A stretch of DNA of 60,000 bases from Polytrichum commune (taxonomy: Eukaryota; Streptophyta; Polytrichopsida; Polytrichales; Polytrichaceae), in NCBI GenBank assembly GCA_950295325.1, contig OX485808.1, forward strand, positions 18,126,527 to 18,186,526. Direction: 5' to 3'. The translations under genes were made by a program, and so were the position numbers. Every line of letters begins with the position of its first letter. Positions within the stretch are counted from its first letter, which is position 1. This document shows, piece after piece, positions 36,442-48,794 of the stretch. The notes below the pieces were generated by a model. That model searched no databases. It saw only the letters and a list, made by a program, of their open reading frames with translations, and had not been told where the DNA came from.

Positions 36442-38929
36442 GTAAGTGATTAGAACGAGCAATTTAAAGCAATCATGTATAGTGAACACACACCTTGATT
36501 TGTCGAATTCCATTGACCCAACAGAATACCTTGTCCGCCGGGTATGATGAAATAAATGTCCTGCAGTATACCAGTTGTATCAAAAAACATCTTTTCTTTT
36601 CTTTTTTGTGACAAATGAAACAGATTTTCTTTCAATGCCAGAAAACATACTTCAATTCCACGCTGTATCGATTAGTTACTGCTGAATCATTACAGTATAA
36701 TGCACCTTCCTTGACCTAGTTAGATATTGTTGGGCGGATGTATAACCTTCGAGGAGCCTGTGTTCCAGTGTTACTACAATATGATAGGCTTGGAATGATT
36801 TTTATTTACATTGAGATGAGCTGGCACGTGGCCTTGAGTAACGCAGGGTAATTAATTAACAAACACCCTGTTCAAAGCATGTGATGGGCGATGGCAATGT
36901 GGCAGGCGTCATTTGTTGAGGCACCCATGCACTCGTCAAATAAATGAAATGGCAAGATGGCTGCACCGAGATCAAGATTCAACACTAGGCTCTCCATATT
37001 ATGCTGATGCATTGAAGTCGACCTGGCTCATAATAATAATAATAACTTCTTAATGTGGGACCTTGGGCCCTGCAGCTTGCCAAGCTAATTCCACATCTCC
37101 ATGTACACAGTTCTTAATAACTAGTGCTCGGGAATCGCACCTTAAAAGCTCGCCAGACCAGTAATTCGAGGGTAGGAGCCAAGGCCCAAGAGCCTCCAAA
37201 GCAAAGGCACCTCTGCAGGCATGGGCCCCCCCTACTATTATTTATTGAGTGTAAGTATCAGCGTGTGGCAGACTCAAATTACAAGTTGAGCATGTATTAC
37301 TAACAAGCGCCAGAAGTGAATGTGCTTGGAAATTGAAGCAAAAGGTACCCAAATGGTAGTTAATATCTTGGTGCGCATTATATTCAATTTGCCGCCTGGT
37401 TACATTCCCCCCATTATGAGGACGGCATCTGTGCATGCCTTGGCCCCTTGACCATAATTCACCTAGAAAGCAGGCAAGCTCTATATCATTCGCCGTATCC
37501 ATTGGAATTTGGAGTGCCTTATTAATTAGTGACAAATATAAGTGCCAAGTGTGTCACGGCCCCAGGGATTCTAATTCAATGAACGAAGGAATCAAGGAAT
37601 CCATGATTAATTGAAGGCTAGAGCACCAATGTGCATAAATGCCTATTGGATTTGCTTTCTATGCTCTTTTCTTTTCCAGATTCCAGATGTCTTTGGATGT
37701 CGTAGAGTTAAAGGTGCCTTTGTGGAGTTAATTCAACAGGCCGCTACAAACTCCACGTCAGACTTTTGGGCATCAGTCTATATATCAACAGCAATTCTTC
37801 CTGCCTACTTATTTAACTTTGATTGTGTTGATTATTACTGTAAAATGTATGCGGTTTACATAAGGAAGTACATTGGATTTTTGAGCGTAGGACATTATAA
37901 CATTCAATACAAAGCTCTCTGGCATGGTGTAGTCCAGATTCCATGTTTGTGAAGCAGCTGTGATTGTGAAACAAAAGTTTAACGCAATTACATGGGCGTT
38001 CCTGAATACATATTGTGAAATGGAGATTTTTGTATGAATTTATTCATGTATAGAGGTTGAAATTTCGTTGTCTAAGATATGGTGAACGTTGCTAAAGCCT
38101 AACTTGTAATTGGAGACAAGTAGTACCATCTTTGTTGATGATGGTAAAGTTTGATTCATTTCCTTCTGTTGAATATGAAGTTGTGTTAAAGTTATTAATT
38201 TATGGAACATTTCCAACTGCGACCCTACTATCTTTGAGCAGTTAAACCTTCCTACTCAAATTGAATTTATACACTAGGAAAATTCAAGGCTTGGCGCAGT
38301 TGAATAACTGTGTAGTGGATATTATTTGAGGAATTGATAGAGCTTGTAAATCTTTGAAGATTTTACGACCTTGGTTCACAAAGATTAGGAAATATTGGGA
38401 CAAATTCACTCTCTCATATGTAGCCAAATATACTACAAGCCTGCTTTTGATTTCCATCATCTATTATTAATCTCACACACCAAGTGCTTATCAAAATTGG
38501 TGGCCACTGGCCACCCCTTGCTAGGATACAATATATACTAAAATGGAGCGTGTTGCAATCTAACAAGCTCATACATATTGAAGTTATTAAGTACTTTTAA
38601 TCATAACAACATTTGAGACAAAGTAAGACATGGTAGAACACCTTGCGTTACGATGTCAATGAGCATTTCCGTTTACTTCTTATGAATCATAGGGTTTGAA
38701 CTTTGGTAGTTTGAGAAGGAAAGTTAGTGGATGACTTTTGATATTACGTTAACACGACAAAACAGGCTGGATATAAATGTGGCACTAGAACTTGATACAT
38801 ATGAAATCATGACACTTTGCAATTGATAAAACAAATGACATGATCTTTGCACATAAACTAAATGGATCTAACTTGGTTACTCATCTTGAATGGGCACGTG
38901 TATTCGAGTGGTGTGAGGTGAGGTGCGAG

Positions 38930-39180
38930 TCTAAGGATGGACTCCAAAAAGTTAAAACACGTGCTTCCAGAAAACATTCAACTACATGAACTCCAATTTG
39001 GTTAACCATTCTAGGTTCAATAAGATCAACATAACTGGGTATTATACCTATCCGATCAATCACCATGATAATGAATAAATTGTTCAACTGAGCTCCAAAA
39101 CTCACGAGGAAAAATGCTACGAGCACTATTTGGATAGATTGCTAATCATCTTACGAGAAGTCAGGCACCGAGTGAAGAGT
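38930..39180 (+). repeat. Dispersed repeat family D, copy
   Basis: Contains 'ccattctaggttcaataagatcaacataactggg', 'atgataatgaataaattgttcaactgagctccaaaactcacgaggaaaa' and 'attgctaatcatcttacgaga', in family order. Confidence 0.55.
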
Positions 39181-39790
39181 TTTAATTTGTCCGTTTAAGA
39201 CCTGCTAGTTACTTAAGTTAGTCCAAATCCAAATGCCGGAGGTCAAGGACGCCTTATAGAATAAGGTGGTGAGCGGAGTAAGCAAACGAGAAGGCTGGCT
39301 GCATGTGCGTCCTGCGATGCATCATTACACTAATGTCTGACTTAACAGGATAAGTACATGACAAAACCTCACTTGAGCTCAGAGTGCCCCATAATTAGCT
39401 CGAGTTTATAATTCTGACCACATATGCACTGGGGGTGTCAAGAGCTAACCTCTGCCACTAATCCTGCAAGGATCTCCAAGCTTGTTCCATTAACAATGCA
39501 CGCAGTACACACCTAGGGCCTAAGTATATCTGTGTGACACTAGACTATGATCTTCACCAACTCCAGTGACAGGCTCATTTATGTGGAGCTCATGTATGTT
39601 AAGTGGTGTTCAACCGTATACTTGAGGATACTAGTCTATGCATGCAACCCCGTTTGCACAATCGGATCGATGTGTAGGTTCAGTTTTAATATCCAAATTA
39701 TCCTCTAATTCGGTTTCCACACTGTCGTGATAATGCAAGCCGGGATAGTTTCTCCAAATCTACGAGGGAGCTTAGCTAGCTAGGAAGCAC

Positions 39791-40542
39791 GGGTTCACAT
39801 GGGGTCCCAAGTCCCGACTCATGCCAACAAGTCCCAACATGGAGGCAAAGTCCCAACTCTTTTGAGCCTCGGGGAACTATTGAAGTCATGTCTTGATTAT
39901 GTTATGGGAAAAATTTCTCGGAACTTGTGTTGAGAGTTGGGTCTACACTAAATTTGATATTTAGTGTCACCAATTCTAGTTGTCTTGCTCAATTACTAAT
40001 TGTAAACTGTGGTATAGTGGTACCAACACTAAATGTTAACCCAACATTATTTGTCATTCCTTGTATATTTTGTGGGGGATTATGGATTTACAGTGTTGCA
40101 ATTACAATCACTTACCAAGTGATGTTTCATCCAAATGTCAATCATCCATGACAATATTTCATTACAAGTTGATGACAAGAGAAGGTAGGGTTTGGGCCAA
40201 TGGATGAACTCATCCATCATCCATGATGATAGTTGTTCTCTTATTCATAAGAAGTGTCATCCGAAAAGTTACCATAGTGACATAATATACCATATGACAC
40301 TAAATTTCATATTTAGTGTAGTTCTTATGCTCAACCAAACTCTCAATGCAAGTTTTGAGCCTCGCCTTCAAAAGTGTTACCATGTAGTTATCCGTGTCAT
40401 GCTTGTCACTTAGGACTTGGGACCCCATGTGAAGTGGTAAGTTGATCGTCTCAACTTCCATGCTCTCAACAATTGAGATTGCACAAAATGAACTTCAAGT
40501 GAACCGGGACTTAAGACTTGGGACACGGTGTGAACCAGCCCT
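39791..40542. mobile_element. Family-B element interrupted by a family-T element
   Basis: The outer ends (GGGTTCACATGGGGTCCC and ...GTGTGAACCAGCCCT) and the interior match the uninterrupted copy at 7463-7811. The alignment breaks exactly at 'gggtcTA', where a 373-bp family-T element sits, and resumes with TA followed by 'gttcttatgctcaacc'. Confidence 0.85.
39946..40318. mobile_element. TA-flanked family-T element nested in a family-B element
   Basis: CACTAAATTTGATATTTAGT at the left and ACTAAATTTCATATTTAGTG at the right form near-perfect inverted ends of a 373-bp noncoding element. TA flanks both sides (39944-39945 and 40319-40320). The related empty site at about 7639 has a single TA, which fixes the boundaries and the 2-bp duplication. 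Confidence 0.88.
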
Positions 40543-40561
40543 AAGTGGCAATCACTAGAGA

Positions 40562-40790
40562 GAGAGGGAATTATCGCATATGAGCATACCTCTAAAACAA
40601 GTGTGTAGCTTGAAAATTTATGATTTTTAGTCGATTTGGCATCAGAATTAGCCCAAAAAATCATGAATTAGTCTAGTAGTCCAAGTTATTTGAGATGGAT
40701 TGGCCACAAACTTATAGGGGGTCAAGTTTTCATGTTGCCAAATGAATGAGAGGTACGCTTGTACTATGTGATAAATTATAATTGCCTTTC
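40562..40790. mobile_element. Family-A inverted-repeat element
   Basis: The left arm reads GGAATTATCGCATATGAGC then ATACCTCT, and the right arm GAATGAGAGGTACGCTTG then TACTATGTGATAA. It directly follows the composite element ending near 40542. The centre appears in inverted orientation relative to other copies (caaacttatagggg near the right end). Confidence 0.75.
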
Positions 40791-40829
40791 TCCGCAATCA
40801 CTACATAACTTTGTTATACAGTGATTGTG

Positions 40830-41279
40830 GTAGTAACATACCACCTTGAAACCCAACTCATTACTCAACTAATGAGTTGTGTTTAGCTGCACTAACTTCA
40901 TATTCAATTTGAAGTAGTGGGATTCTAGCATCCAGAGTCTTTATTCTCAAATCCACTGTTGAGCCCATGAACACAGCTCATCAACTGAGTAATGTTATGT
41001 ACATCGGAGTGAGAAAGCCAATTCCATATGTAAGAGAGTAGATTGTGAATTCAAAACATTACATAGTCATCCAATTACATGCATATTCATCCATAATTTG
41101 GCAAAGTCGTCATCTTGAGAATTTACTTTTGAATGAATTTAGCAATTTCATACATCAATAAACATGGGATTTACAATAAAGTTTTTGTTTCTATTTTTAG
41201 TCACAATAGGGCAACTATATAGTTTGTTAAAAATATCGTTGTGTGGAACTTTGTGGGTTTCAAGGTGGTATGTTACTAC
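40830..41279. mobile_element. Inverted-repeat element with 26-bp perfect ends, about 450 bp
   Basis: The left end GTAGTAACATACCACCTTGA, continuing AACCCA, is repeated in perfect inverse at the right end (TGGGTTTCAA ... GTTACTAC). The flanks ATTGTG and ATTGGG could be a diverged 6-bp target duplication. The interior is AT-rich and noncoding. Confidence 0.75.
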
Positions 41280-43256
41280 ATTGGGTCCAGACATTCTATC
41301 TCCTAGAATTGCACCAATATTATTGCATCATGTCAGTACACCGTTCATGGTATTTATTTTCCGCAAACTATTGGCAAGCAGTCTAAACTAGGTGTCTAGA
41401 GGTCTCAAAGAGTCACATCCACTTATTGTCAACATAATATTGTTCATCAAAATAAGTAACTCTTTGAAGTAAAAAAATGACTTACATTATGACATTTAGC
41501 GAGGCACATTGGGATACTTGAGATGCTAATATGCAAGGGGAAGATATTAATGTTGAGCATACTAATGGCAAATGTCATGCGTTTACATTTTAGTATGCAA
41601 GAGGAAGAAATTCTTGAACATAAAACTGATGCCAAGTGTCATTTGTATACACATTAGTCAACTTGTAGACCATTGTGTAACATAGGGATACTCCTCATAA
41701 CACTAAAAGTTAAACATACTCATGGTCACATGATATTAGTTTGTGCACTTGAACGCCAAGTGTCATGAAGTGATGCTAATGATGAAGTCGTTGATCATTA
41801 GTGTAACCTAGCATATGCCTCAAAGTAGGGTAAGTGACACTATACGCATGTGACATTAAATACCATGAACGGTCTTATTATGGAAATGCACCAACCCAAG
41901 TACATTTCACACATGTAAGAAGTCTCTCTAGCACGTGCCTTTGGGACTAGTACTTACTACACATGAAAGGCCATGTGGACCAATGCTTGCATTCCCCTAT
42001 ACAAAATTCACCGCATTCTTGCAATGATTGTGTGAGCATCGTAGTATCCTTATAGTTTCTTAATAATTTTATGAAACCTTACCCACAACTAGAAGTGAAA
42101 AAAATCATGGGAACATAGAGAGGGGTTGAAGATTCAAGCGTACTGAGGGTTGTACAACTAATATTTTCTTGCACGATGACATTGTATATTGTGGGCCACA
42201 CTCTAAAGTTGGATAGGGTTTGTCACACTATACATGTGCCCACATTATTTACCGTAATCAGTGTGGATTATTGCTTGGACCAAAATCCAAGAGACGAGAT
42301 CTAGCACATGAGATTGCACGTACCAATGAAATGCTACATAGATTCCACTACATTGCATTATTGATTTAGTGTGACATTAAGAATACACTATGTTCATTAT
42401 CGTGACCTCCAATGACTTGCTATTGACTTGTCATATAGCACAAGTGTCCATGCCACTAGTGTTTGCACGATAATTTATGGGGCAATGATAAATAGTGTGG
42501 GCCACATTAAATTGGGACTAAATCAGATGCTTAGTGTAGTTTGTAAGGTATAAAATTGTTGACCTAATCAGTCTACCTTAGTAGCTCGTAATCTAGAATA
42601 TCCTCAAACCATAAAGCAGTTGTGTTTCATCATTTTCTGTTTAGCAACCTCCTCTGATGATCGGAAGAAAGGATGTCCAAGTGTGCATATTTGTAAACCC
42701 TCATTTATTGTCATTAAAACAAGACACATTGAAGGTCTTGAGTTCAATTTTAGAGTTTTGTTGATGACCAGAAACTAAATCACTTTCCATCCACTCTGGT
42801 TCTCCTCAGAGTGAAAATAAAAATTCAATGGATCCACAATATTTTCCATTCATGTTGATTTTCCATGCCCACTAAATGCACATTTCAGTGTACTAGTTGT
42901 GTGTACACGGCCGTTCAGAAAATCACCTTCGCTTTCAGCTAGGCTCCAACCAATCTTACCCAAAGTGCAAACATAGTCAATTATATCATTACATAAACTT
43001 TTATTTGATTTAGTCTATTTGACTTTGAAAATAGCATCAATGCCCCCACAATTAGGACTCTAGGACCCATTTCAGGTGAACTAACCACAAACTTCTAGGA
43101 CCGTGTTTTTGCTAGACCCCTCTACCTTAATGAGACTGGTGGGGCCCATCTCCAAGAGCAAGACATGTAGATTTTGGCTCCTTATTGAGGTGCATTTTGA
43201 TTGAGGAGTGTTGTTGCTTTGTTATAAACTTGAATTTTTTTCCTCCAAGTAGGCAA
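41280..43256. other. Intergenic, probable transposon remnants
   Basis: Words such as 'gtgacattaaatac', 'gtgacactatac' and a right end 'atgcttagtgtag' at about 42527-42539 resemble family-T termini, but I could not pair the ends. No gene was recognised. Confidence 0.35.
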
Positions 43257-43501
43257 GAGGGAATTGTTGCATACAAACGTGCCTCTCATCCATCCATGCT
43301 GCAAAGAAAAACAACATGATATCCCCTATATGTTTGTGGTTAACTCAACTCAAATGCACCTCACTATACTAAATTAGAGTCTCTGAAGTTGAGTTCACCA
43401 TTGAATCAATCAAGAAAAGCAACATCTGGACTACATGCATTTTCGGGTTGTTTTTTGTTGGATGAATGAGAGGTACATACAGTGCCCAATAATTGTTCCT
43501 C
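43257..43501. mobile_element. Family-A inverted-repeat element
   Basis: The left arm GGAATTGTTGCATACAAACG, CCTCTCATCCATCCAT is paired with the right arm GTTGGATGAATGAGAGGTAC...CAATAATTGTTCC. The interior contains the shared 'tatgtttgtggttaactcaactcaaatg' block. Confidence 0.75.
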
Positions 43502-43754
43502 ACCCCTCCAAGTAAATAGTGTCTTCTTAGGGGGTTCATAAATGAACCATCAACTTTCCACTTTGTCAAGCACGGATATGTTAAGGTAAGTGCACCTATA
43601 ATGATCCATGACCTATAATGGATCCTAATACATAGGAAATTTCCAAGACTAAAATGTATACATCCAAAAGAAAAACCATTATAAGAGATCATCTATGCCT
43701 TTCACTTGAAAAAAAATGAAAAGATCTTCATCACTACTCGAAAAGCAACATGGT

Positions 43755-43947
43755 TACATAACATTATTCAGCTATTATTAGTTGTTCCATTCTAATAATA
43801 TCAGTATACTACTTCACCTGAATTTTTTAGCCTGAATATATGAATGCAATGCTCTGCTATGAGAATAAAGAAAGTTCAATTCCGAATAGAATCTGGCTTA
43901 TTCACGGCCCCACCCATTGCACACACAAAGCTGAATAATGTTATGCA
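43755..43947. mobile_element. Inverted-repeat element (family F) with CATAACATTATTCAGCT ends
   Basis: CATAACATTATTCAGCT at 43757-43773 is exactly inverted at 43929-43945. The element is about 190 bp and noncoding. Related right ends (AATAATGTTATG or AGTAATGTTATG) occur at 15744, 16843, 17433 and 40984. Confidence 0.7.
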
Positions 43948-45199
43948 TCTATGATGTTCCTAATTTAGAATAAAAATTATGTGCTTATTTAATTTATTAA
44001 TTTATCTTGTTATCAAACCTCTACAATACGTGCTGAAACCCAAAATCTATCCATAAAGCACTCACCTTATAATTTACAATGGCTTGAGGGGTGAAAAGGT
44101 CTTTGAGCTATTGATGCAGTTGTGCCATAGGTTCTTGATGACATCAACATTCCATTTCCACTTTTATTCCAGGTCTGAATTCGCATAATCGGGGTTTGAA
44201 GATCATTAAACGAGCCGCTAGGGGCCAAAGGCCCACCGCTGGTGGGAGAAGAAGTCCGCAGGGAAGTTGGCAAAGCAGAGAGTTTGTTTGGGAAATAGGT
44301 AGTGATGCTTACACCAAAAGAATCATCAAAACAACTACAAAACAATATGGAATGGTTTGATTTTTGATCTTGGCATTGAAATCTGGCCCACACCTAACAT
44401 AGGGATGATTGATATAATGTAAGCCATTATAAGATGGCCTGCAATAATCTCAATTAAGTTGTGTTTGGAAGTGTGCATATGGGTATTGCAGTTCGCACTT
44501 GTTGAAAATGTTTGGATTCAATGTTATACTCTTGACCATTTTGCTCAAATTAAGATATTCAATCCTGAATGTCCAATACACAAACGCACAAGCCCAAAAT
44601 TCAAAAGGAAACAAGACGACTTCCTACTTGTCCGTGGTCACCCTAGTCTCTAAGCAGGCGATCGGATATACAAATTGTCCTTTGTCTGTCATTGAGTTTT
44701 TACTGTGAAAGGCTTGACATAGGAGCTGCACATAGTTTTGCCAAGATTGTTCAACCTGAGGATGCAATTAGTTGTTTACATAAGATGCCATGGTTGCTGA
44801 TCACTGGCAAAGCATCCTTGATCACTCTTTGATGATCAAATCCTTCTCCAATCCAGGTAGGACTTCCACGGTAGGTGGGCAAGTAGACCGGGTGTTGTAT
44901 GACCCACACACTCCACCACCTTTGTAACCCAACTTGTGATGATCCCTCTGGATACTTGCATCTCTATTCCGAGCACTTTCATCTGATTTCCCCTTGCCTT
45001 TGCTATGATGACTTCTCCCACCCTTACCAATGTCATTATCATGATGTGGATGTGGTCTCTCTGTTCCAACTCCTTGCTGATTATGATTCCTTAAAATTGC
45101 ATTATCTCCTTCATCCCCTGCGGTATTGAGCTTAGAAGCACATCTGCTGACCGAGAACCAGAGCCCAACATTTTCCTTTCTTATTGCACCCATACCCAG

Positions 45200-45432
45200 A
45201 CCATGCCCATCAGCAACGACCTATGCCCACCCATGCCCACCCATAGCATGACATGTGCGCACCCATGCCCACCCATGCCCACACATAGCATGACCACCCA
45301 TGCCCGCCCATGAACAATAATAGCGCAGCCATGCCCACCCATGCCCGCCCATGAACAATAATATTGCACCCATGCCCACCCAAAACCCATGGGCATGGGT
45401 GGGTATGGGCATGGGCATGGGTATGGGCGCCC
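45200..45432. repeat. CCCACCCATG minisatellite with an inverted G-rich end
   Basis: About 20 copies or part-copies of the decamer CCCACCCATG/CCCATGCCCA run from 45200 to about 45385. From 45389 the same motif appears inverted (GGGCATGGGTGGGTATGGG). The open frames on the minus strand that read Met-Gly-Gly-His-Gly-Trp-Ala are products of the repeat and are not called as genes. Confidence 0.8.
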
Positions 45433-46443
45433 GATGTAGGGCTCTGCCGAGAACACTTGCGCAAGAAGAATGCGATCTAGGAGCTATGAGCCTCACAATG
45501 CAACACAAGCTGAGACAATTATGTTCTAAAAGCGCAGGGTCACGGCACAAATCAAGGTCCCTGCAATCGTTGCAGTAACTGGCCAACCACAACCCAGCCT
45601 TACCACTTCAAAAAGTGCCCAAAAATTGCTTCTTGCAAATTGCCAATCTTCGCTGACCACTCAAAATAATATGCAAAATGGAATTGTGTAGATAAATTAC
45701 ATCTTCATTTATGAAAACAGTCAACACAGCAAACTCGATGATAATGTGCATATTACACTAAAACAAAGCATATTAAAACAAAGCATAGCAAGTCTGCTTT
45801 GCACATGAATCCTTTTGAGTATACAAATACTGACATTATAACAATGTCTAAAGGTCGGTGGTGGCACAACATATATCGAACCAAAATGGCTGATGTTCTG
45901 AAATAGACATCTCTAGTTGTGGGTATAATGGCTGTGTGCAGACATAAAACAGGCACACGAAGAAAAGTGGCTGAAGAAAAGTGGCTGAAGTGGACCAGAG
46001 TCCACCTATGAACAGCCACTTGCCATTTTATGCCCGATGCAATGTCCACTATTCAATGTCACTGAGCATCTTGGATTTCCAGATTCAGAATTAATTCACA
46101 TTGTGCACATGATTATTACACTAAACTGCGCTGGCTGCACTGAGTTTGTATTCTCCCACCCATCAGAAGCATGTGGACAATTGTAGATTAGAATGCAGTT
46201 TGTAACGCAGAACTATAAAAGAATCCAAGAGAATGCATCCAAAAAGTAATGCCCACAACTTACATTACCACATTCAAAGAGGCAACTGCCATAATTCCCC
46301 ACCAAAAGCATACAATTACAAATGATAGACAGGAATTGGCATCACATCAAGATCCTCCTATAGGAGGAAAGAAGCATATCAGGACCCTTGTAGACCTAAT
46401 ATGGTCCAGTCAAAAAGAAAAATGCATCTGCTAGATCATATTC

Positions 46444-46819
46444 AGAGCATCTCCACCCTGCCGCATTAAAGGGACTTGGCAAGCCTTTTAACACGGCCTT
46501 GGAGAAAAACCTGCCCCACCCCTCCCCAACACCGAGGCCTTGATTGCCAGGGCTCTTCAAACTTCCGGCTCCACTCACTATCCTCGCGGGTGAGCGTTGC
46601 TCTTGTTGCGCCCACATCCCGGGGCCTCATCCACTTGCGATTCAGTGAATCGTGCCACTTTTGAGAATCAGGGAATATTCCTGACAATTTTTCGGCTTGA
46701 AGAGCCAATATGCAAGTAACGGTGGGGGAGTGCCACCCTAAAAAAATTTAGTGCATGCTTGGAGCCCTTCAAAGCGCATTTCGAGAGCCTGCCTTTCTGC
46801 CCAAGGGTGGAGATGCTCT
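46444..46819. mobile_element. Inverted-repeat element with AGAGCATCTCCACCCT ends
   Basis: AGAGCATCTCCACCCT at the left is inverted at the right as AGGGTGGAGATGCTCT. Elements with GAGCATCTCCA termini are widespread in plant genomes. The flanks TCATATTC and TCATAGCA, overlapping the last base, could be an 8-bp duplication with three changes. It is more GC-rich than its surroundings. The open frames across it look fortuitous. Confidence 0.7.
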
Positions 46820-48794
46820 CATAGCAGCAACACTACAATCTATATCTTGGAAGTAAACTCTTGTAGATGTGGCTCATGATGACAAGACCCTCAAATAAAA
46901 ACCCAGCATCTCCAGCACACCCATAAACTTACCAACAATAGTAGAAGTCTGCACCAAAGATAGTTCAACACCCACCACCAGCAAAGTCAGAAACTGAAAT
47001 ATTAGACTCTAGTGCCAAATCGTTTTGAAACAGCAAAATAATCCAGAATGATACTCGCTTATTGTTGGAAACACATGCAATGCAAGAATATGCATTTACC
47101 ACTTCACGACACCAAATAGAAGTTGTATTCACCAATACCGTAAGGTGGGTACTTCCTGATTCGTCTTTTTTATGCCGAACTACAATCTCAACGATTTCCA
47201 CGTGGGATTTCAGTAGGTCTCAAGCAATATAAGACTGTCATCTGGCGAGGAGAAAATAATAAATTTCATTAAATGCCCAGGCAGGAAGGATAAGTCTACA
47301 AAGCACACCCCAAAACCCTAATACTCTACACTCTTGCTTTCTCGCATAAGCATCCCGCTGCATTTGCATTCGATTACCGGGATGGTGACATCTCTCGGCA
47401 GATCTCCATTGAAAAGAGGGTTAACTTGATGAAATTTTAGCTACGTTAAACATTTCTGCAAGGCTCCAGAAATTTCAGAAACCTGTCCAAACTGGTCAAG
47501 GCAACCCTACTACGTGCAAATTTTCACTCGGAATGCATGTATGTCACTCACTTTCCAAAACTACGGCGATGGAGTGCAGAACTCGTGGTTCTTCACCCTC
47601 AACTATGGCGATCCATACTCGAGCCAAATTTGCACAGGATTCCACATGCAAGCATGTCCAGATTGCATTTCTTGAAGCCAAATATGGTGAGACAAACAAA
47701 TTTCACGGTAGTAGAGGAGTACTTTACTTACCTCGGACATGCAGAAACCCGGCTGAACAAAAGCCTTCGCATGAAAACAGCGAGCCTAAATTTCCACCAC
47801 TGATCACTCGACACTCTTCCATTGCAAATCTACGCATATGAGGGTGACTCTTATACCATCAACACGCCCAACAGATGAAGCAGGTTCGATATGCCGTAAC
47901 AAGATAATGCATGAAGAGAGTACAGAAATCCTTAATTTGAGGATTCACATCCAAAATTTACCTTCACGCCATTGCTTCTTAGACCATTTGAAGCTCCCTC
48001 GTTACAGCCGATCAGACCCTTAGATGTTCTGTATGTTTTCAGATAGTTTCAGTTAGCCAACTGATTATCCAATCTCATCATCACGGCTTCGGCGAGAGAC
48101 TTTAATCATGCATGGGATTAACGGCCGTAAGGAATTCGACCATATATTGGACCTAACACAATTGTGTTCTCTGAACAGAACAATGACAGATATGTTCGTA
48201 ACAGATATGATGAATTGCATCACGCTCAAGAAGCAACGGATTTGTGATCAAACAGCAGAAAGAACTCGCTGACCTCCAGAAATTCGCAAACAAGCCCTGC
48301 AACTTCTCCTGCTACTCACCACCGAAAGAAATTCCACAAATGCCTTCTTTCCACAACCTTAACCCCAAACCCTCAAAATCGTCGAATTCCAACACAGATC
48401 CCTCGCTTCTGCATCCGAAACCCGCAACAACCGAATTAGGGCTCGCTCGATTTTGCAAACCTTGATGACAAACGAAACACAACAACGAAACAAGATTCCG
48501 ATGAGTCCTGCGAGCGATGAGTAGACAAGCAACAAATGGGGAAGACAGAAAATGACAGCAATACGAAGATTCGTAGATTCGTAGATTTACGACATTTTCA
48601 AGGTTTCGTGGCCTCACGAGAGGCCAGCACAGAGGCCAGAACCCTGGTTCGCCTCCCATAGACTTCTTCTCGAAAAGTTTGTAAATTTGCGATGTCACCG
48701 GGGGGGGGGGTTGTTTTTCAATGTCCACTTGTCAGCGGTAACATAAACTGGACTTGTTGATGAGGATTCCTGCTGCTGCCCCTGGATGTGCTTG

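Larger units (their letters stand above)
31775..38880. other. Intergenic region downstream of the ERF gene
   Basis: Less repeat-dense than the rest of the window. The first few hundred bases should hold the ERF 3'UTR. Exon-like islands with good splice signals occur at about 33038-33086 (MESFTELQVIENLTST), 34335-34380 and 36344-36441, but they do not join into a known protein. A 190-bp tandem duplication is at 35066-35452. Confidence 0.4.
43948..48794. other. Intergenic, unidentified open stretches
   Basis: Apart from the minisatellite (45200-45432) and the element at 46444-46819, minus frames at 44067-44393, 44822-45193 (His/Lys/Gly-rich) and 48312-48728 are open for 108-138 codons. None shows a recognised domain or consistent splice chain. 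The GC-richer 48300-48730 block could be promoter or 5'UTR sequence next to the EF-hand gene. Confidence 0.35.

Noticed and set aside
39946-40318. CACTA (En/Spm) transposon from the CACTA...TAGTG ends
   Set aside because: The empty site at 7463-7811 shows a 2-bp TA duplication instead of the 3-bp duplication expected for CACTA elements.
44822-45193. 123-codon minus frame rich in His, Lys and Gly
   Set aside because: No recognised domain and no in-phase neighbouring exons; left as an unidentified open stretch.
45181-45592. Overlapping minus-strand open frames rich in Gly-His-Trp-Ala
   Set aside because: They are translations of the CCCACCCATG minisatellite in three frames; there is no conserved domain and no start context.
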